Source: Intestinibacter sp964449895
GTDB taxonomy: Bacteria > Bacillota > Clostridia > Peptostreptococcales > Peptostreptococcaceae
Reading direction: 5' to 3'
Length of the DNA: 64,000 nucleotides
Assembly: GCA_964449895.1 (NCBI GenBank)
Contig: CAYVBY010000002.1
Span: 145,336-209,335, forward strand
In this document: positions 1-9,439 of the stretch, piece by piece
Layout of the letters: the number at the start of each line of letters is the position of its first letter
Position numbering within the stretch: position 1 is the stretch's first letter
Position numbers and translations under genes: made by a program
The notes under the pieces: generated by a model
Databases searched by the model: none
What the model saw: the letters and a program-made list of their open reading frames with translations, nothing else
Told to the model about the DNA's origin: nothing

Positions 1-1388
1 ACGTCAGCATTTATAAGATTAATTTTTACACATCCAGAATCTATTTTAGTAGAATCAATTAAGTTATTTATTAATTTTACTAATCTAAATCCATTTTGCT
101 CCATTATATTTATATATTTAGAAAAATATTCAAAATCTTCATCATTTAAATGTCCCAATTTTAATCTTAAAACATTTATGCAACTAATTATTAGATTTAT
201 AGGAGTTCTAAGTTCATGAGATATATTAGCAAAAAAATCTAATCTTATTTTTTCTTTTTCTTCTTCAATATTTACATCTTTAGTTATATCTGTTAATATA
301 CCAATTCTCTTTATGGTATTTCCATTATCGTCAAATATAGGTAAAAACTTATACCAAATCCATTTTTCCTTTCCATTTTTTAATTTAGCTTTTATTTTTC
401 CTTCATTTTTTTTATCAAAAGAATAATTTTCAAGTAATCCATTTTTATTCTCTACACTTTTAAAGAATTCATTAAATTTATAAACATCCTTAAGAACTGG
501 TTCATAAGATTCTTCAAATACATTTTCATAAAAAGGACTTATATATGTTGATTCTTTTTCATCTCTTATAAAAAATACTGATTCACAATGTTCCGCAATT
601 TCTCTGAAAGCCATTTCATTATCCCTTAAATTAGAATAAAATTTCATCTTATAATCCCCTTCAACAGCTATACCCATAGTTCCTATTGGAGAATTATCAT
701 TATCAAATACAGGCCACAATGTAGTATCTAAGCATCTTTGTTCACCATTTTTAGAGATAAAAGTCTCTTTAAATGTTTTCATAACATTTTTTTCTATTAC
801 TTCCTGTTCATTTCTTGTATATTGTTTTGCCCATTCATGTCCCCAAACATCACATACATTTAGGCCAACCGCTTCTTTTCTATGATTTAAATTAGTCTCT
901 TCCAACCACTTTTGATTTACCGTTATATAATTTCCATTTATATCCTTTATCCAAAAATATATACTATTTGATGTTTCTAATAAGTTTGAAAACTTATATA
1001 TTTCATTTTCCAAATTAAATTTTAAAATTATTATATAGTAATCCCCAAAATAATATCCTTCAGCAATTAAACTCTTTTTATAAATATTAACTAAAAATTT
1101 TACACTTTGATATCCGTTTTCTTTTATATTTTTTAAAAAAGTTTCTATCTCCATATTTTCTTTATTAGTTTTAAATCTTTCTTCAATAAATTGTTTTAAA
1201 TTTTCTAGACTATTTAATTCTTTTAAAGTACTATTTTTTATAAATCTCTTCAAGATAGTCATAATAGAATCATTATAGTCTATAATATCAAAATCAATAT
1301 ATTCGCCATCTGCATTTTTTATTTCTTTTACTTTTATAAAGCCATCTGCACCTTTTTTTAATATTTTTTCATAGACTTCATTATACAT
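1..1388 (-). CDS. PAS-domain sensor histidine kinase (partial, C-terminus beyond window)
   Basis: Read by hand from the complement: an open frame runs from ATG at 1388 (preceded by AAGGGG about 7 bases upstream) to the left edge, giving 462 residues with no stop. Residues about 130-250 and 258-370 look like two PAS domains (N-x-x-Y-I-T-V-N and Y-I-S-P-F type strands). A HisKA dimerisation segment follows, with the phospho-acceptor motif SHELRTP (His391). The ATPase domain must lie outside the window. There is no obvious transmembrane segment before the PAS domains, so the sensor is probably cytoplasmic. It should autophosphorylate and pass phosphate to a response regulator that is not in this window; the signal is unknown. 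It diverges from ssb. Confidence 0.85.
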   Translation of the reverse strand, partial: MYNEVYEKILKKGADGFIKVKEIKNADGEYIDFDIIDYNDSIMTILKRFIKNSTLKELNSLENLKQFIEERFKTNKENMEIETFLKNIKENGYQSVKFLVNIYKKSLIAEGYYFGDYYIIILKFNLENEIYKFSNLLETSNSIYFWIKDINGNYITVNQKWLEETNLNHRKEAVGLNVCDVWGHEWAKQYTRNEQEVIEKNVMKTFKETFISKNGEQRCLDTTLWPVFDNDNSPIGTMGIAVEGDYKMKFYSNLRDNEMAFREIAEHCESVFFIRDEKESTYISPFYENVFEESYEPVLKDVYKFNEFFKSVENKNGLLENYSFDKKNEGKIKAKLKNGKEKWIWYKFLPIFDDNGNTIKRIGILTDITKDVNIEEEKEKIRLDFFANISHELRTPINLIISCINVLRLKLGHLNDEDFEYFSKYINIMEQNGFRLVKLINNLIDSTKIDSGCVKINLINAD

Positions 1389-1568
1389 AACTTTACCCCT
1401 TCTTCTAATTTATCAAATAAAAATATAAATTATATAAAAATCTATCAAATAACTCATTTACCATAAATATATTATACTTTTTTTACCATATAAATTCCTT
1501 TTTTTTGCATAAATTAACTTATTTGTGTCGATAATTTTTATAAAAATAGATTTAATTGAGGTGACATT

Positions 1569-1988
1569 ATGAACAACATAAATTTAATTGGAAGACTTAC
1601 AGATAATCCAGAATTAAAATACGTAGGCACAAATAACACTGCATTATGTAATTTTTCTCTTGCTGTATCTAGAAACTACAGAAATAAAGATGGTGTAATT
1701 CCAACTGATTTCATAAATATCGAAATCTGGGGAAAAAGAGCAGAAACTCTTTGCCAATATGCAACTAAAGGCACTTTGATTGGAATAAGTGGATCTCTTA
1801 GAATGGAAAAATACACATCTAATTCGGGTGAAAATAAAACTTTATACAGGGTACATGCTGATAATTTCTGCTTTACAGGACACAAAACCCAAAATGACGA
1901 TTCTTCTAATATATTCAAAGGCGAAAACTTATTTGACGATGCCATAGATGAATACGAAGAATTAACAGAAGAAGAAATTCCTTTTTAA
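1569..1988 (+). CDS. ssb: Single-stranded DNA-binding protein
   Basis: This 139-residue protein begins MNNINLIGRLTDNPELKY, the standard start of a bacterial SSB OB-fold, and the fold covers about residues 1-105. A short acidic linker leads to the tail EEEIPF, which matches the conserved C-terminal tip that recruits replication and repair proteins. It should bind ssDNA as a tetramer. A GAGGTGAC Shine-Dalgarno precedes the ATG. The gene stands alone, without the rpsF/rpsR neighbours of the main clostridial ssb, and the linker is short, so it may be a second paralogue. Which of the two it is cannot be told from the window. Confidence 0.93.
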   Translation: MNNINLIGRLTDNPELKYVGTNNTALCNFSLAVSRNYRNKDGVIPTDFINIEIWGKRAETLCQYATKGTLIGISGSLRMEKYTSNSGENKTLYRVHADNFCFTGHKTQNDDSSNIFKGENLFDDAIDEYEELTEEEIPF

Positions 1989-2013
1989 AACTCCTTTTAT
2001 AAATCATATACAT

Positions 2014-2058
2014 AAAGAAATCTTTATCCTAAATATCTTTAAAGATGTAGATTTCTTT
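2014..2058 (+). terminator. Weak stem-loop after ssb
   Basis: The arms AAAGAAATCT (2014-2023) and AGATTTCTTT (2049-2058) can pair, with an AT-rich inner part. It lies 26 bases after the ssb stop and probably ends ssb transcription, although no clean T-run follows it. Confidence 0.4.
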
Positions 2059-2060
2059 GA

Positions 2061-2119
2061 AACACATAGGAAATTATATTTATCCACAATTCATAAATGA
2101 ATATAATTTCCTATGTGTT
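2061..2119. repeat. Palindromic element, 19-bp perfect arms
   Basis: The arm AACACATAGGAAATTATAT at 2061-2079 is exactly inverted at 2101-2119, with a 21-base loop. A related, less perfect palindrome with the same arm lies at about 8163-8215. Single half-arms occur next to terminators at 12.78, 56.45 and 60.95 kb. The recurrence suggests a small dispersed palindromic family rather than a one-off terminator. Confidence 0.6.
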
Positions 2120-2121
2120 AT

Positions 2122-2176
2122 AAAAAAAGTGGCTATCGCACAAACAATTAAAATTGTTTTGCGACAGCCACTTTTA
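2122..2176 (-). terminator. Rho-independent terminator of the glycogen operon
   Basis: A strong stem is formed by AGTGGCT...CAATT and AATTG...AGCCACT, roughly 2129-2172. On the minus strand it is followed by seven T (2122-2128). It sits about 40 bases past the amylase stop and ends the leftward glg operon. The plus-strand side ends CTTTTAATTT, so it may also stop read-through from ssb. Confidence 0.85.
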
Positions 2177-2211
2177 ATTTAACAAATATATATGCTCAAA
2201 TAATAGATTTG

Positions 2212-4092
2212 TTATTTTTTTATTTTAAATATTCTATAAGATTTTTCACCTATAGTTATATTAAATTTGCCATTATCAGTTTTTATTTGTTCTCCATTAT
2301 TCACAATTGAATATTTTAAAGTAAGTTCTTCTATATAATCTGCATTTAAGTCAATTTGTATATTTTCTTGTTGTCCTCTATTTATAACAACTAATATATT
2401 TTCATTATTTTCGTCATATCTTGTATAAGCAAAAACATTGTCATTTTGAGTATATATAAAATAAGTATCTCCATAAGTTAATGCTTTATTTCTGTTTCTA
2501 AATTGACTACAGTTTCTATAAAAATTCATAATTTCCATATTTTCATTTTTCCATGGATATGTTTTTCTATTTTGTGGGTCAGTTCCTCCTTCAAGGCCTG
2601 CCTCATCTCCATAGTAGATATATGGAACACCTTCAAAACTCATTTGTGTAAGTATAGCTAACTTTAATAATTCTTCATCAGAATTTAGAGCAGTTTTTAC
2701 TCTGACTATATCATGAGTACTTAATAAGTTTAAGTTGGCTCTAAACGCCTCATCAGGATAATTATCTTTTATTGTCATAAAGAAATCATTTAATTGCCAA
2801 GAAGCTATTTGTCCATTTAGGAAAGAAATTAAATTATCTCTAAAAGGATAACCTAAAACACTATCTAATTGGTCTCCTAATAAATAAGTTCTTCTTTCTG
2901 AATAGCTTATTTTATTAGATGCATCTTCCCAAACTTCTCCTATTAATATAGATTCATCATTTACTTTTCTAGCTTCTTTTTTTAATTCTTTTACAAATTT
3001 AGTAGGAAGTTCATCTACTACATCTAATCTCCAACCTTTAACTCCCATTTTCATCCATTTATTTACTACACTATCTTCATCATATATAATGTAATCCATA
3101 AATGAAGGCTCTAATTCGTTAGTATTAGGTAATGCTTTAATTCCCCACCAACATTGATAATCATCTTTATTTTCTTTAAAATTAAACCATGATCTATATG
3201 GTGAATCTTCAGATTGATAAGCACCTACACTATCATAGCTGTTGTATTTATTAAAATAAATACTATCTTCTCCAACATGGCTAAATACTCCATCTAAAAT
3301 TACAGATATACCTTTTTCTTCAGCTTTATCTATTAATTCCTTAAATATTTTCTCATCACCAAACATTGGATCTATATTTTTGTAGTTACCTGTATCATAT
3401 TTGTGATTACTAGCTGCCTCAAATACAGGACTTAAATAAATTACAGTAACACCTAATTTTTTAAGATATCCTAATTTATTTATAATTCCTTTAAGATTTC
3501 CTCCATGAAAATCCCATCTTACAATATCTCCATCTTGATTTTTTATATACATAGGATCATCTTCCCAATGTCCATATAAAAAGGAATTTTTCTTAACATT
3601 ATCAGCTTTTCCATTTCTATTGCCGTTGTTAAATCTATCTACAAATATATGGTATAAAATTCCCTCTTTAAACCAAGCTGGTGTTTTGTAATCTTCGTAT
3701 ACAGTTAATTGGTATTTATTTATATTGTGAGGAAAATACTCACAAAGCATACCATTATTTGAACTTTTACCATATACTAAAGTTTTTTCTTCTCCATATA
3801 AATTTAAATTAACTTCAAAATAATAGTAATATACTGCTGGCTCTTCTAATGGAGTAATTTGCGCAGTGTATTCTTTTATATCATCTAATTCCTTATTTAA
3901 TTTAAATTCTACTTCTCTAACATTTATAGGATTTAAATTTTCATCTTCCTTTTGTATTATAAGTTTTATTTTTTTTATATCAAAAGATTTGCTACTTTCA
4001 ACTTTTAATGTTGCACTTTCACAAGTCTTTAAAGCTCCAAAAGGAGCTTTAAAGTTTAAATCCCATGAATTGTAATTTATAACATTTGCCAT
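2212..4092 (-). CDS. GH13 alpha-glucan hydrolase (neopullulanase/amylopullulanase-like)
   Basis: This 626-residue protein has an N-terminal beta-rich CBM34-like region (about 1-125) and then a GH13 (beta/alpha)8 barrel. Conserved regions are visible: DGVFSHVG (268-274), GWRLDVVDE with the nucleophile Asp357, GEVWEDA with the acid/base Glu386, and STHD with Asp461. No signal peptide is seen, so it should act in the cytoplasm on glycogen or maltodextrins, cutting alpha-1,4 and possibly alpha-1,6 bonds. Its start lies 2 bases after the glgP stop, so it is co-transcribed and its likely task is trimming limit dextrins left by GlgP. The exact linkage specificity is not decidable from sequence alone. 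Confidence 0.9.
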   Translation of the reverse strand: MANVINYNSWDLNFKAPFGALKTCESATLKVESSKSFDIKKIKLIIQKEDENLNPINVREVEFKLNKELDDIKEYTAQITPLEEPAVYYYYFEVNLNLYGEEKTLVYGKSSNNGMLCEYFPHNINKYQLTVYEDYKTPAWFKEGILYHIFVDRFNNGNRNGKADNVKKNSFLYGHWEDDPMYIKNQDGDIVRWDFHGGNLKGIINKLGYLKKLGVTVIYLSPVFEAASNHKYDTGNYKNIDPMFGDEKIFKELIDKAEEKGISVILDGVFSHVGEDSIYFNKYNSYDSVGAYQSEDSPYRSWFNFKENKDDYQCWWGIKALPNTNELEPSFMDYIIYDEDSVVNKWMKMGVKGWRLDVVDELPTKFVKELKKEARKVNDESILIGEVWEDASNKISYSERRTYLLGDQLDSVLGYPFRDNLISFLNGQIASWQLNDFFMTIKDNYPDEAFRANLNLLSTHDIVRVKTALNSDEELLKLAILTQMSFEGVPYIYYGDEAGLEGGTDPQNRKTYPWKNENMEIMNFYRNCSQFRNRNKALTYGDTYFIYTQNDNVFAYTRYDENNENILVVINRGQQENIQIDLNADYIEELTLKYSIVNNGEQIKTDNGKFNITIGEKSYRIFKIKK

Positions 4093-4094
4093 AA

Positions 4095-6527
4095 TTATTT
4101 TACACCTTCTTTAAACCAAATATCTTTAATATACTCTTCTATAGTTCTATCACTTGAGAAGAATCCTGAACATGCAGTATTTTTTAATGATATTTTGTTC
4201 CAAAGGTCTTTATTTTTATAAAGTTCTTCTAAATCTTTTTGAGCTTGTACATAAGAATTAAAATCCCTTAATACAAAGTATTCATCGTTATAAGTTATTA
4301 AACTATCATATATAGAAATACCTTCATTTCCAAGCCCTGGTATAAATCCATTTACTAAATCATCTACTACTCTCTTGATTTTCCTATCACTATGATATAA
4401 ATCTCTAGAAGAGTATCCACCATATTTGTTGTAATCTAATACTTGTTCAGCATTTAATCCAAATATGAACATATTTTCTTTTCCAACTTGTTCACAAATT
4501 TCTACATTAGCTCCATCCATAGTAGCCATTGTTATAGCACCATTCATCATAAGTTTCATATTACCTGTTCCTGATGCTTCTTTTGTAGTTGTAGATATTT
4601 GTTCACTTACATTGGCAGCTGGTATTATTTTTTCAGCAATTGATACTCCATAGTTTTCTATAAATACTACTTTTATCATGCCTTTAACTCTTTCATCGTT
4701 ATTTATTAATTCAGCAACTGTATTTATAGCTTTGATTATACATTTTGCTAAATAATATCCAGGTGCTGCCTTTGCCCCAAATATAAATGTACGTGGTTGC
4801 ATTTTTAGATTTGGATTATCTAATATTTCATGATATAGATAAAGTATATGAAGTAAGTTTAATAACTGTCTCTTATATGCATGTAATCTCTTTATTTGAA
4901 CATCAAATATAGAGTCTGGATTAACTTTTATTCCTTGTTTTTCATATATATAATTAGCAAGTTTAACTTTATTGTTATATTTTATTTTGCCTACTTTATC
5001 TAAGACCTTTTTATCATCTAAATATTTTTCTAAATCCTTTAATTTAGAAGTATCTTTCTTCCAATCATCTCCTATCAGAGAAGTGATTAAGTCAGAAAGT
5101 TCTTTGTTACAACTAATTAACCATCTTCTATGAGCTATACCATTTGTCTTGTTATTGAATTTATATGGTTCGTCTTCATAAAAATCATTTAATTCTTCAT
5201 TTTTAAGAATTTCAGTATGAAGTTTAGCAACTCCATTTACACTATGACTACCTCTTATACATAAATGAGCCATTCTAACTTCTCCATTATGTATAATTCT
5301 CATAGCATTTATTTTTTCCCAGTTGCTACAATATTTATCTTTTAAATATTCAACATATCTTCTGTCAATTTCTTCTATTATCATATATATTCTTGGTAAT
5401 AATTGTTTTACCATATCAACTGGCCATTTTTCTAAAGCCTCTGATAATATAGTATGATTTGTATAAGACATAACTTTAGTTGTTATATCCCATGCTTCAT
5501 CCCAAGAAAATCCTTCTTCGTCTAAAAGTATTCTCATTAATTCTGGGATACATAAAGTAGGATGAGTATCATTTATATGAATAGCTACCTTTTCAGGTAG
5601 TTGTCTCATTGTTACTTTATTTTTTTTGCATTTTCTTATAATGTCTTGTAATCCAGCACTTACAAAGAAATACTCTTGTTTTAATCTAAGTAATCTTCCT
5701 GCATAATTTGTATCATTTGGATAAAGAACTTGAGATATTTCTTCTGCATAATATTTATATTTTAATGCATCCTCATAACTTCCGTTTTGATTTTTAGCAT
5801 TTTTAGAAACTTCTGCAAAATCTCTATTTAAAACTTCACTTTTCCATAATCTAAGTGTATTTATACATTCATTTTCATAACCTATAATGGGTATATCATA
5901 AGGCATAGCCATTACAGGTATATAATTTGTATGAACAGCTTGTAAGTTTCCGTCTGGTTTTTGTTGTAAATAAGCATCTCCTTCAAACTTAACTACAACT
6001 GCTCTATTTGGTCTAACTGTTTCCCAAGGGTATTGACCATTTTTTAACCAGTTATCTGGTAATTCAACTTGAGTTTTATTTACAAATTTTTGTTCAAATA
6101 AACCATACTTATATCTTATTCCGTATCCATGACCACTAATACCAACTGATGCCATTGAATCTAAAAAGCACGCTGCAAGTCTACCTAAACCTCCATTTCC
6201 AAGTCCTGGATCTGGCTCTTTGTCTATTACTTCATCTAGATTTATGCCTAATTCTTTTAGACCCTCTTCAATTTGTTTTTCTACATCTAAATTAAGTAAA
6301 TTTGATTGCAACTGTCTTCCTATTAAGAATTCCATAGAAAAATAAAATACTGCTTTTTCCTTGTCAATTCTTGTTCCAACCCATTCTTTAGCTATAAAGT
6401 CTTTTATTACACAACATAATACTCTAAAGATTTCATCTTTACTTGCTTCTTCAATAGGTTGGGCATATAGACTGTACATTTTGCTTTTGAAATTTTCTTT
6501 AAATTTCTCTTTGCTAATTGTGATCAT
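4095..6527 (-). CDS. glgP: Glycogen/maltodextrin phosphorylase
   Basis: The 810 residues are the normal length for the GT35 family. Visible hallmarks are FYFSMEFLIGRQLQ near the N-terminus, the glycine-rich DPGLGNGGLGRLAACF, and the pyridoxal-phosphate site around GTGNMKLMMNGA, which carries the Schiff-base lysine. The enzyme releases glucose-1-phosphate from the non-reducing ends of glycogen by phosphorolysis in the cytoplasm. It is fifth in the leftward glg operon. A 174-base gap with two hairpins separates it from glgA upstream, suggesting segmental control of degradative versus biosynthetic genes. Confidence 0.96.
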   Translation of the reverse strand: MITISKEKFKENFKSKMYSLYAQPIEEASKDEIFRVLCCVIKDFIAKEWVGTRIDKEKAVFYFSMEFLIGRQLQSNLLNLDVEKQIEEGLKELGINLDEVIDKEPDPGLGNGGLGRLAACFLDSMASVGISGHGYGIRYKYGLFEQKFVNKTQVELPDNWLKNGQYPWETVRPNRAVVVKFEGDAYLQQKPDGNLQAVHTNYIPVMAMPYDIPIIGYENECINTLRLWKSEVLNRDFAEVSKNAKNQNGSYEDALKYKYYAEEISQVLYPNDTNYAGRLLRLKQEYFFVSAGLQDIIRKCKKNKVTMRQLPEKVAIHINDTHPTLCIPELMRILLDEEGFSWDEAWDITTKVMSYTNHTILSEALEKWPVDMVKQLLPRIYMIIEEIDRRYVEYLKDKYCSNWEKINAMRIIHNGEVRMAHLCIRGSHSVNGVAKLHTEILKNEELNDFYEDEPYKFNNKTNGIAHRRWLISCNKELSDLITSLIGDDWKKDTSKLKDLEKYLDDKKVLDKVGKIKYNNKVKLANYIYEKQGIKVNPDSIFDVQIKRLHAYKRQLLNLLHILYLYHEILDNPNLKMQPRTFIFGAKAAPGYYLAKCIIKAINTVAELINNDERVKGMIKVVFIENYGVSIAEKIIPAANVSEQISTTTKEASGTGNMKLMMNGAITMATMDGANVEICEQVGKENMFIFGLNAEQVLDYNKYGGYSSRDLYHSDRKIKRVVDDLVNGFIPGLGNEGISIYDSLITYNDEYFVLRDFNSYVQAQKDLEELYKNKDLWNKISLKNTACSGFFSSDRTIEEYIKDIWFKEGVK

Positions 6528-6560
6528 AATCCATCTCCCCTACTACTTTAAATAACAATT

Positions 6561-6602
6561 ATAAACTCTTATACATATCTATAATACATATAAGAGTTTA
6601 TA
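6561..6602 (-). terminator. Stem-loop in the glgA-glgP spacer
   Basis: ATAAACTCTTA at 6561-6571 is inverted near 6591-6601 around an AT-rich loop, just upstream of the glgP ribosome-binding site. No T-run follows on either strand. It is better read as an mRNA structure (processing or stability element) than as a full terminator. Confidence 0.4.
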
Positions 6603-6636
6603 ATCTTTTAGCAATTAAAATTTTTATATAACTTAA

Positions 6637-6665
6637 AAATTATATTCATAGGAATATAATTTTTT
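6637..6665 (-). terminator. Hairpin after glgA, possible attenuator
   Basis: AAATTATATTC (6637-6647) pairs with GAATATAATTT (6652-6662) around a 4-base loop. On the minus strand, A/T-rich sequence with a run of T follows. It lies 40 bases past the glgA stop and may reduce read-through into glgP. Confidence 0.4.
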
Positions 6666-6701
6666 GACTTAATTAAAATCTACCCTAAGGTATCAAATTT
6701 C

Positions 6702-8138
6702 TTATAGGCTTTTATATGTTTTTATATACTCTTTTGCTGATTTAGCCCAGCTATTATCAGTATTCATTGCATTTTCCACTAATTTATTCCATGTTTCTTT
6801 ATCATTTTCATATAATTTTAATGCTCTTTGTAAAGTGAAGAACATTTCATGAGCATTATAATTTTCAAAACTAAATCCATTTCCTTCTTTAGTGTACTCG
6901 TTATATGGAATTACTGTATCTTTTAATCCACCTGTTTCTCTAACTATTGGTAAAGTTCCATATCTCATTGCTATCATTTGACCTATTCCACAAGGTTCAA
7001 ATAATGAAGGCATTAAGAATATATCACTTGCTGCATAAATTTGTTGAGCTAATGAACTGTCAAAAGTTATATTAGCTGATACTTTCTTGCAGTAGTTAGA
7101 ATCATAATAATGGAACATTGCTTGATATTGATTATCCCCAGTTCCTAATACTACTAATTGAAGTTTTTCATTTATTATTTCAGGCATCATAAAATCAATT
7201 AAATCTAATCCTTTTTGTGAAACTAATCTAGATACTATACCAACCATTGGTATGTCTGGATTTATATCTAATTTTAAAAGTTTTTGTAATGCAAGTTTAT
7301 TTTCAACTTTTTTGTCTATTGAATCTATTGTATAATTTTTAAATATATTTTGATCTGTTTCTGGATTATTTATGTCATAATCTAATCCATTTAATATTCC
7401 TATTAATTTGTGTGAATTAGCATTTATTAATCCTTCTAATGTATTACCATAAAATTCTGTTTTTATTTCTTCAGCATAAGTTGGACTTACTGTAGATACT
7501 TTATCAGCAAAGTTTATACCAGCTTTCATAAAGTTTACTTGTCCAAAATATTCTATATCTCCATTGTTGAAATATTTATAATCTATATCTAATACATCTC
7601 CAAGGATTTCTTTTCCAAATATACCTTGATATTGTAAATTATGTATAGTGTACATAGTTTTTATATTTTTGTATTTTGGAAGGTGTGAATATTTGTCTTT
7701 TAATATTAATGGTAGCATTCCTGTATGCCAATCATTTATGTTTATAACATCAGGATAAAAACCTAATTTATCTATAGATTTTAATACAGCATTTGTGAAA
7801 AATACAAATCTTTCTGCATCATCACCATGACCATATATACTTTCAGCTCCATCTCTTTTAAAGTAATATTCATTGTCTATGAAATAGAATTTAACTCCAT
7901 CTTTTTCCATTTCTTCAACTCCACAATATTGACTTCTCCAAGCTACGTCAACACTGAATTCGCCTATTTTTTTAAGTTGATCTTTTAAATAAGTAGGTAT
8001 TGTTGAATATTTAGGCATTATTACTCTAACATCTACACCCTCTTTTTTTAACGCTTTAGGTAGTGCATAAGCAACATCACCTAGACCTCCTGTTTTAGCA
8101 AAAGGCCAACACTCTGCTGTCACATAAAGAACTTTCAT
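6702..8138 (-). CDS. glgA: Glycogen synthase (ADP-glucose)
   Basis: The ATG at 8138 starts MKVLYVTAECWPFAKTGGLG and is preceded by GGGGGGAAAGAAG. An upstream in-frame ATG would add ten residues that run through this Shine-Dalgarno, so 8138 was chosen (478 residues, normal length). The KTGGLGDV motif binds ADP-glucose, and the C-terminal Rossmann half shows GIVSRLVSQKGLDLI and PSLFEPCGIGQM, typical of GT5. It elongates alpha-1,4-glucan chains using ADP-glucose made by GlgC/GlgD. It is fourth in the operon, with a 149-base spacer to glgD holding a palindromic repeat. Confidence 0.96.
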   Translation of the reverse strand: MKVLYVTAECWPFAKTGGLGDVAYALPKALKKEGVDVRVIMPKYSTIPTYLKDQLKKIGEFSVDVAWRSQYCGVEEMEKDGVKFYFIDNEYYFKRDGAESIYGHGDDAERFVFFTNAVLKSIDKLGFYPDVININDWHTGMLPLILKDKYSHLPKYKNIKTMYTIHNLQYQGIFGKEILGDVLDIDYKYFNNGDIEYFGQVNFMKAGINFADKVSTVSPTYAEEIKTEFYGNTLEGLINANSHKLIGILNGLDYDINNPETDQNIFKNYTIDSIDKKVENKLALQKLLKLDINPDIPMVGIVSRLVSQKGLDLIDFMMPEIINEKLQLVVLGTGDNQYQAMFHYYDSNYCKKVSANITFDSSLAQQIYAASDIFLMPSLFEPCGIGQMIAMRYGTLPIVRETGGLKDTVIPYNEYTKEGNGFSFENYNAHEMFFTLQRALKLYENDKETWNKLVENAMNTDNSWAKSAKEYIKTYKSL

Positions 8139-8159
8139 CTTCTTTCCCCCCTTTTTTTT

Positions 8160-8216
8160 ATAGCACATGGAAATTATATTTATTTTTAATTATCAATAAA
8201 TATAATTTCCATGTTT
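8160..8216. repeat. Palindromic element, second copy
   Basis: ATGGAAATTATATTTAT near 8168-8184 is inverted as ATAAATATAATTTCCAT near 8198-8214, around an AT loop. The arm closely matches that of the palindrome at 2061-2119, including the flanking GCACATGG/ACACATAGG. It sits in the leader just upstream of glgA within the operon, so it would be transcribed and could fold. Confidence 0.55.
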
Positions 8217-8287
8217 TCCTCAAAAATCTAAATTATATTTCTTTAGAATAAAGATTTTTAGAATAAAAATTTCTTTATTTTAAATTA

Positions 8288-9418
8288 CTAAACAGTCTCA
8301 TTTTTTTCTATTACCATTGGGTAATCTTTATCACCTTTTAGTACTTTTCCAGCTGTTATAGTTACTCCCTTATCTAGGATTACATTTTCTAAAACTGCAT
8401 TTTGACCTATTTTACAGCCTTGCATTATTACACAATCTTTAATTTGAGCACCTTTTTCTATTTCAACTTTTCTAAATAAAGTAGAGTCTTCAACTTTTCC
8501 ATCTATTTGACAACCAGTTGCAATAAATGAGTTTGTTACTTCTGCATCTGCTTTATATATAGTTGGTGCTTGAGATTTATCTTTAGTAAATATTTTTCTA
8601 CCATTTCTAAACATTTCTTTTGATACTTCTTCTGTTAAGAATTCTTTGCTTGCTTCGTAGTAGCTTTTTAATGAATTTATACATTTTAAGTAACTATCGT
8701 ATTTGTATGCTCCTACTTGTATATTATCTAATTGATTTATTATGTAGTCTTCTATATGTGAATAAGTTCCCATGCTAGATATACTGTAGATACATTCTAT
8801 AAAATCTGTACGTTTCATTATGAAAGTATCCATATATATATTTGCACTTGGGAATGCTTTTAAATTCATCCCTACATTTTTTACTCTGTTGTCTTTATCT
8901 ATATTTAAAGTGTTACAATTTGAATAATCTTTATTTGCATTGTCAACACGTTTGTAAACTAAAGTTATATCGTTATTTGATTCTTTGTGATATTTTAATA
9001 AATCACTATAATCTATTGTAGATATCATATATGATGGTGCTACTATGATATATTCTTCAGGACTTTTTTCTATATAATCTATATTTGCTAATATAGTATA
9101 TATGTCACCTTTTCTGTGAGAGTAATTGTTAAGATTTTTAGTGTTTTCTGGACTTAATACATATAATCCACCTTTTTTTCTACTTAAATCCCAGTCTTTA
9201 CCGCTTCCTAAGTGATCAGTTAAAGATCTATAAGATTGTCTTGCATATATACCAACATTTGTTATTCCAGAATTAACCATATTTGATAAAGTAAAGTCTA
9301 TTACTCTATATCTACCAGCTATTGGAATAGTAGCCACTGGTCTATGTTCTGATAATGTATTTACAGATGGATTTTGCATATTATCTAAATTTATTAACCC
9401 CATGCATTTATTTTTCAT
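8288..9418 (-). CDS. glgD: GlgD, regulatory-type ADP-glucose pyrophosphorylase subunit
   Basis: The 376 residues resemble GlgC but have a degenerate N-terminal nucleotide-binding loop: PVATIPIAGRYRVIDFTLSNM is kept, while the usual GGxGxRL signature is absent. A C-terminal left-handed beta-helix has repeated I-x-x-C-V-I-M-type turns. In Firmicutes, GlgD pairs with GlgC to form the active heterotetramer. It starts 22 bases after glgC and is clearly co-translated in the same operon. Confidence 0.93.
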   Translation of the reverse strand: MKNKCMGLINLDNMQNPSVNTLSEHRPVATIPIAGRYRVIDFTLSNMVNSGITNVGIYARQSYRSLTDHLGSGKDWDLSRKKGGLYVLSPENTKNLNNYSHRKGDIYTILANIDYIEKSPEEYIIVAPSYMISTIDYSDLLKYHKESNNDITLVYKRVDNANKDYSNCNTLNIDKDNRVKNVGMNLKAFPSANIYMDTFIMKRTDFIECIYSISSMGTYSHIEDYIINQLDNIQVGAYKYDSYLKCINSLKSYYEASKEFLTEEVSKEMFRNGRKIFTKDKSQAPTIYKADAEVTNSFIATGCQIDGKVEDSTLFRKVEIEKGAQIKDCVIMQGCKIGQNAVLENVILDKGVTITAGKVLKGDKDYPMVIEKNETV

Positions 9419-9439
9419 AATTATATTCCCCCTATTTTC

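Noticed and set aside
8139..8168. Ten-residue N-terminal extension of GlgA
   Set aside because: It runs through the GGGGGG ribosome-binding site; ATG 8138 gives the conserved MKVLYVTAE start.
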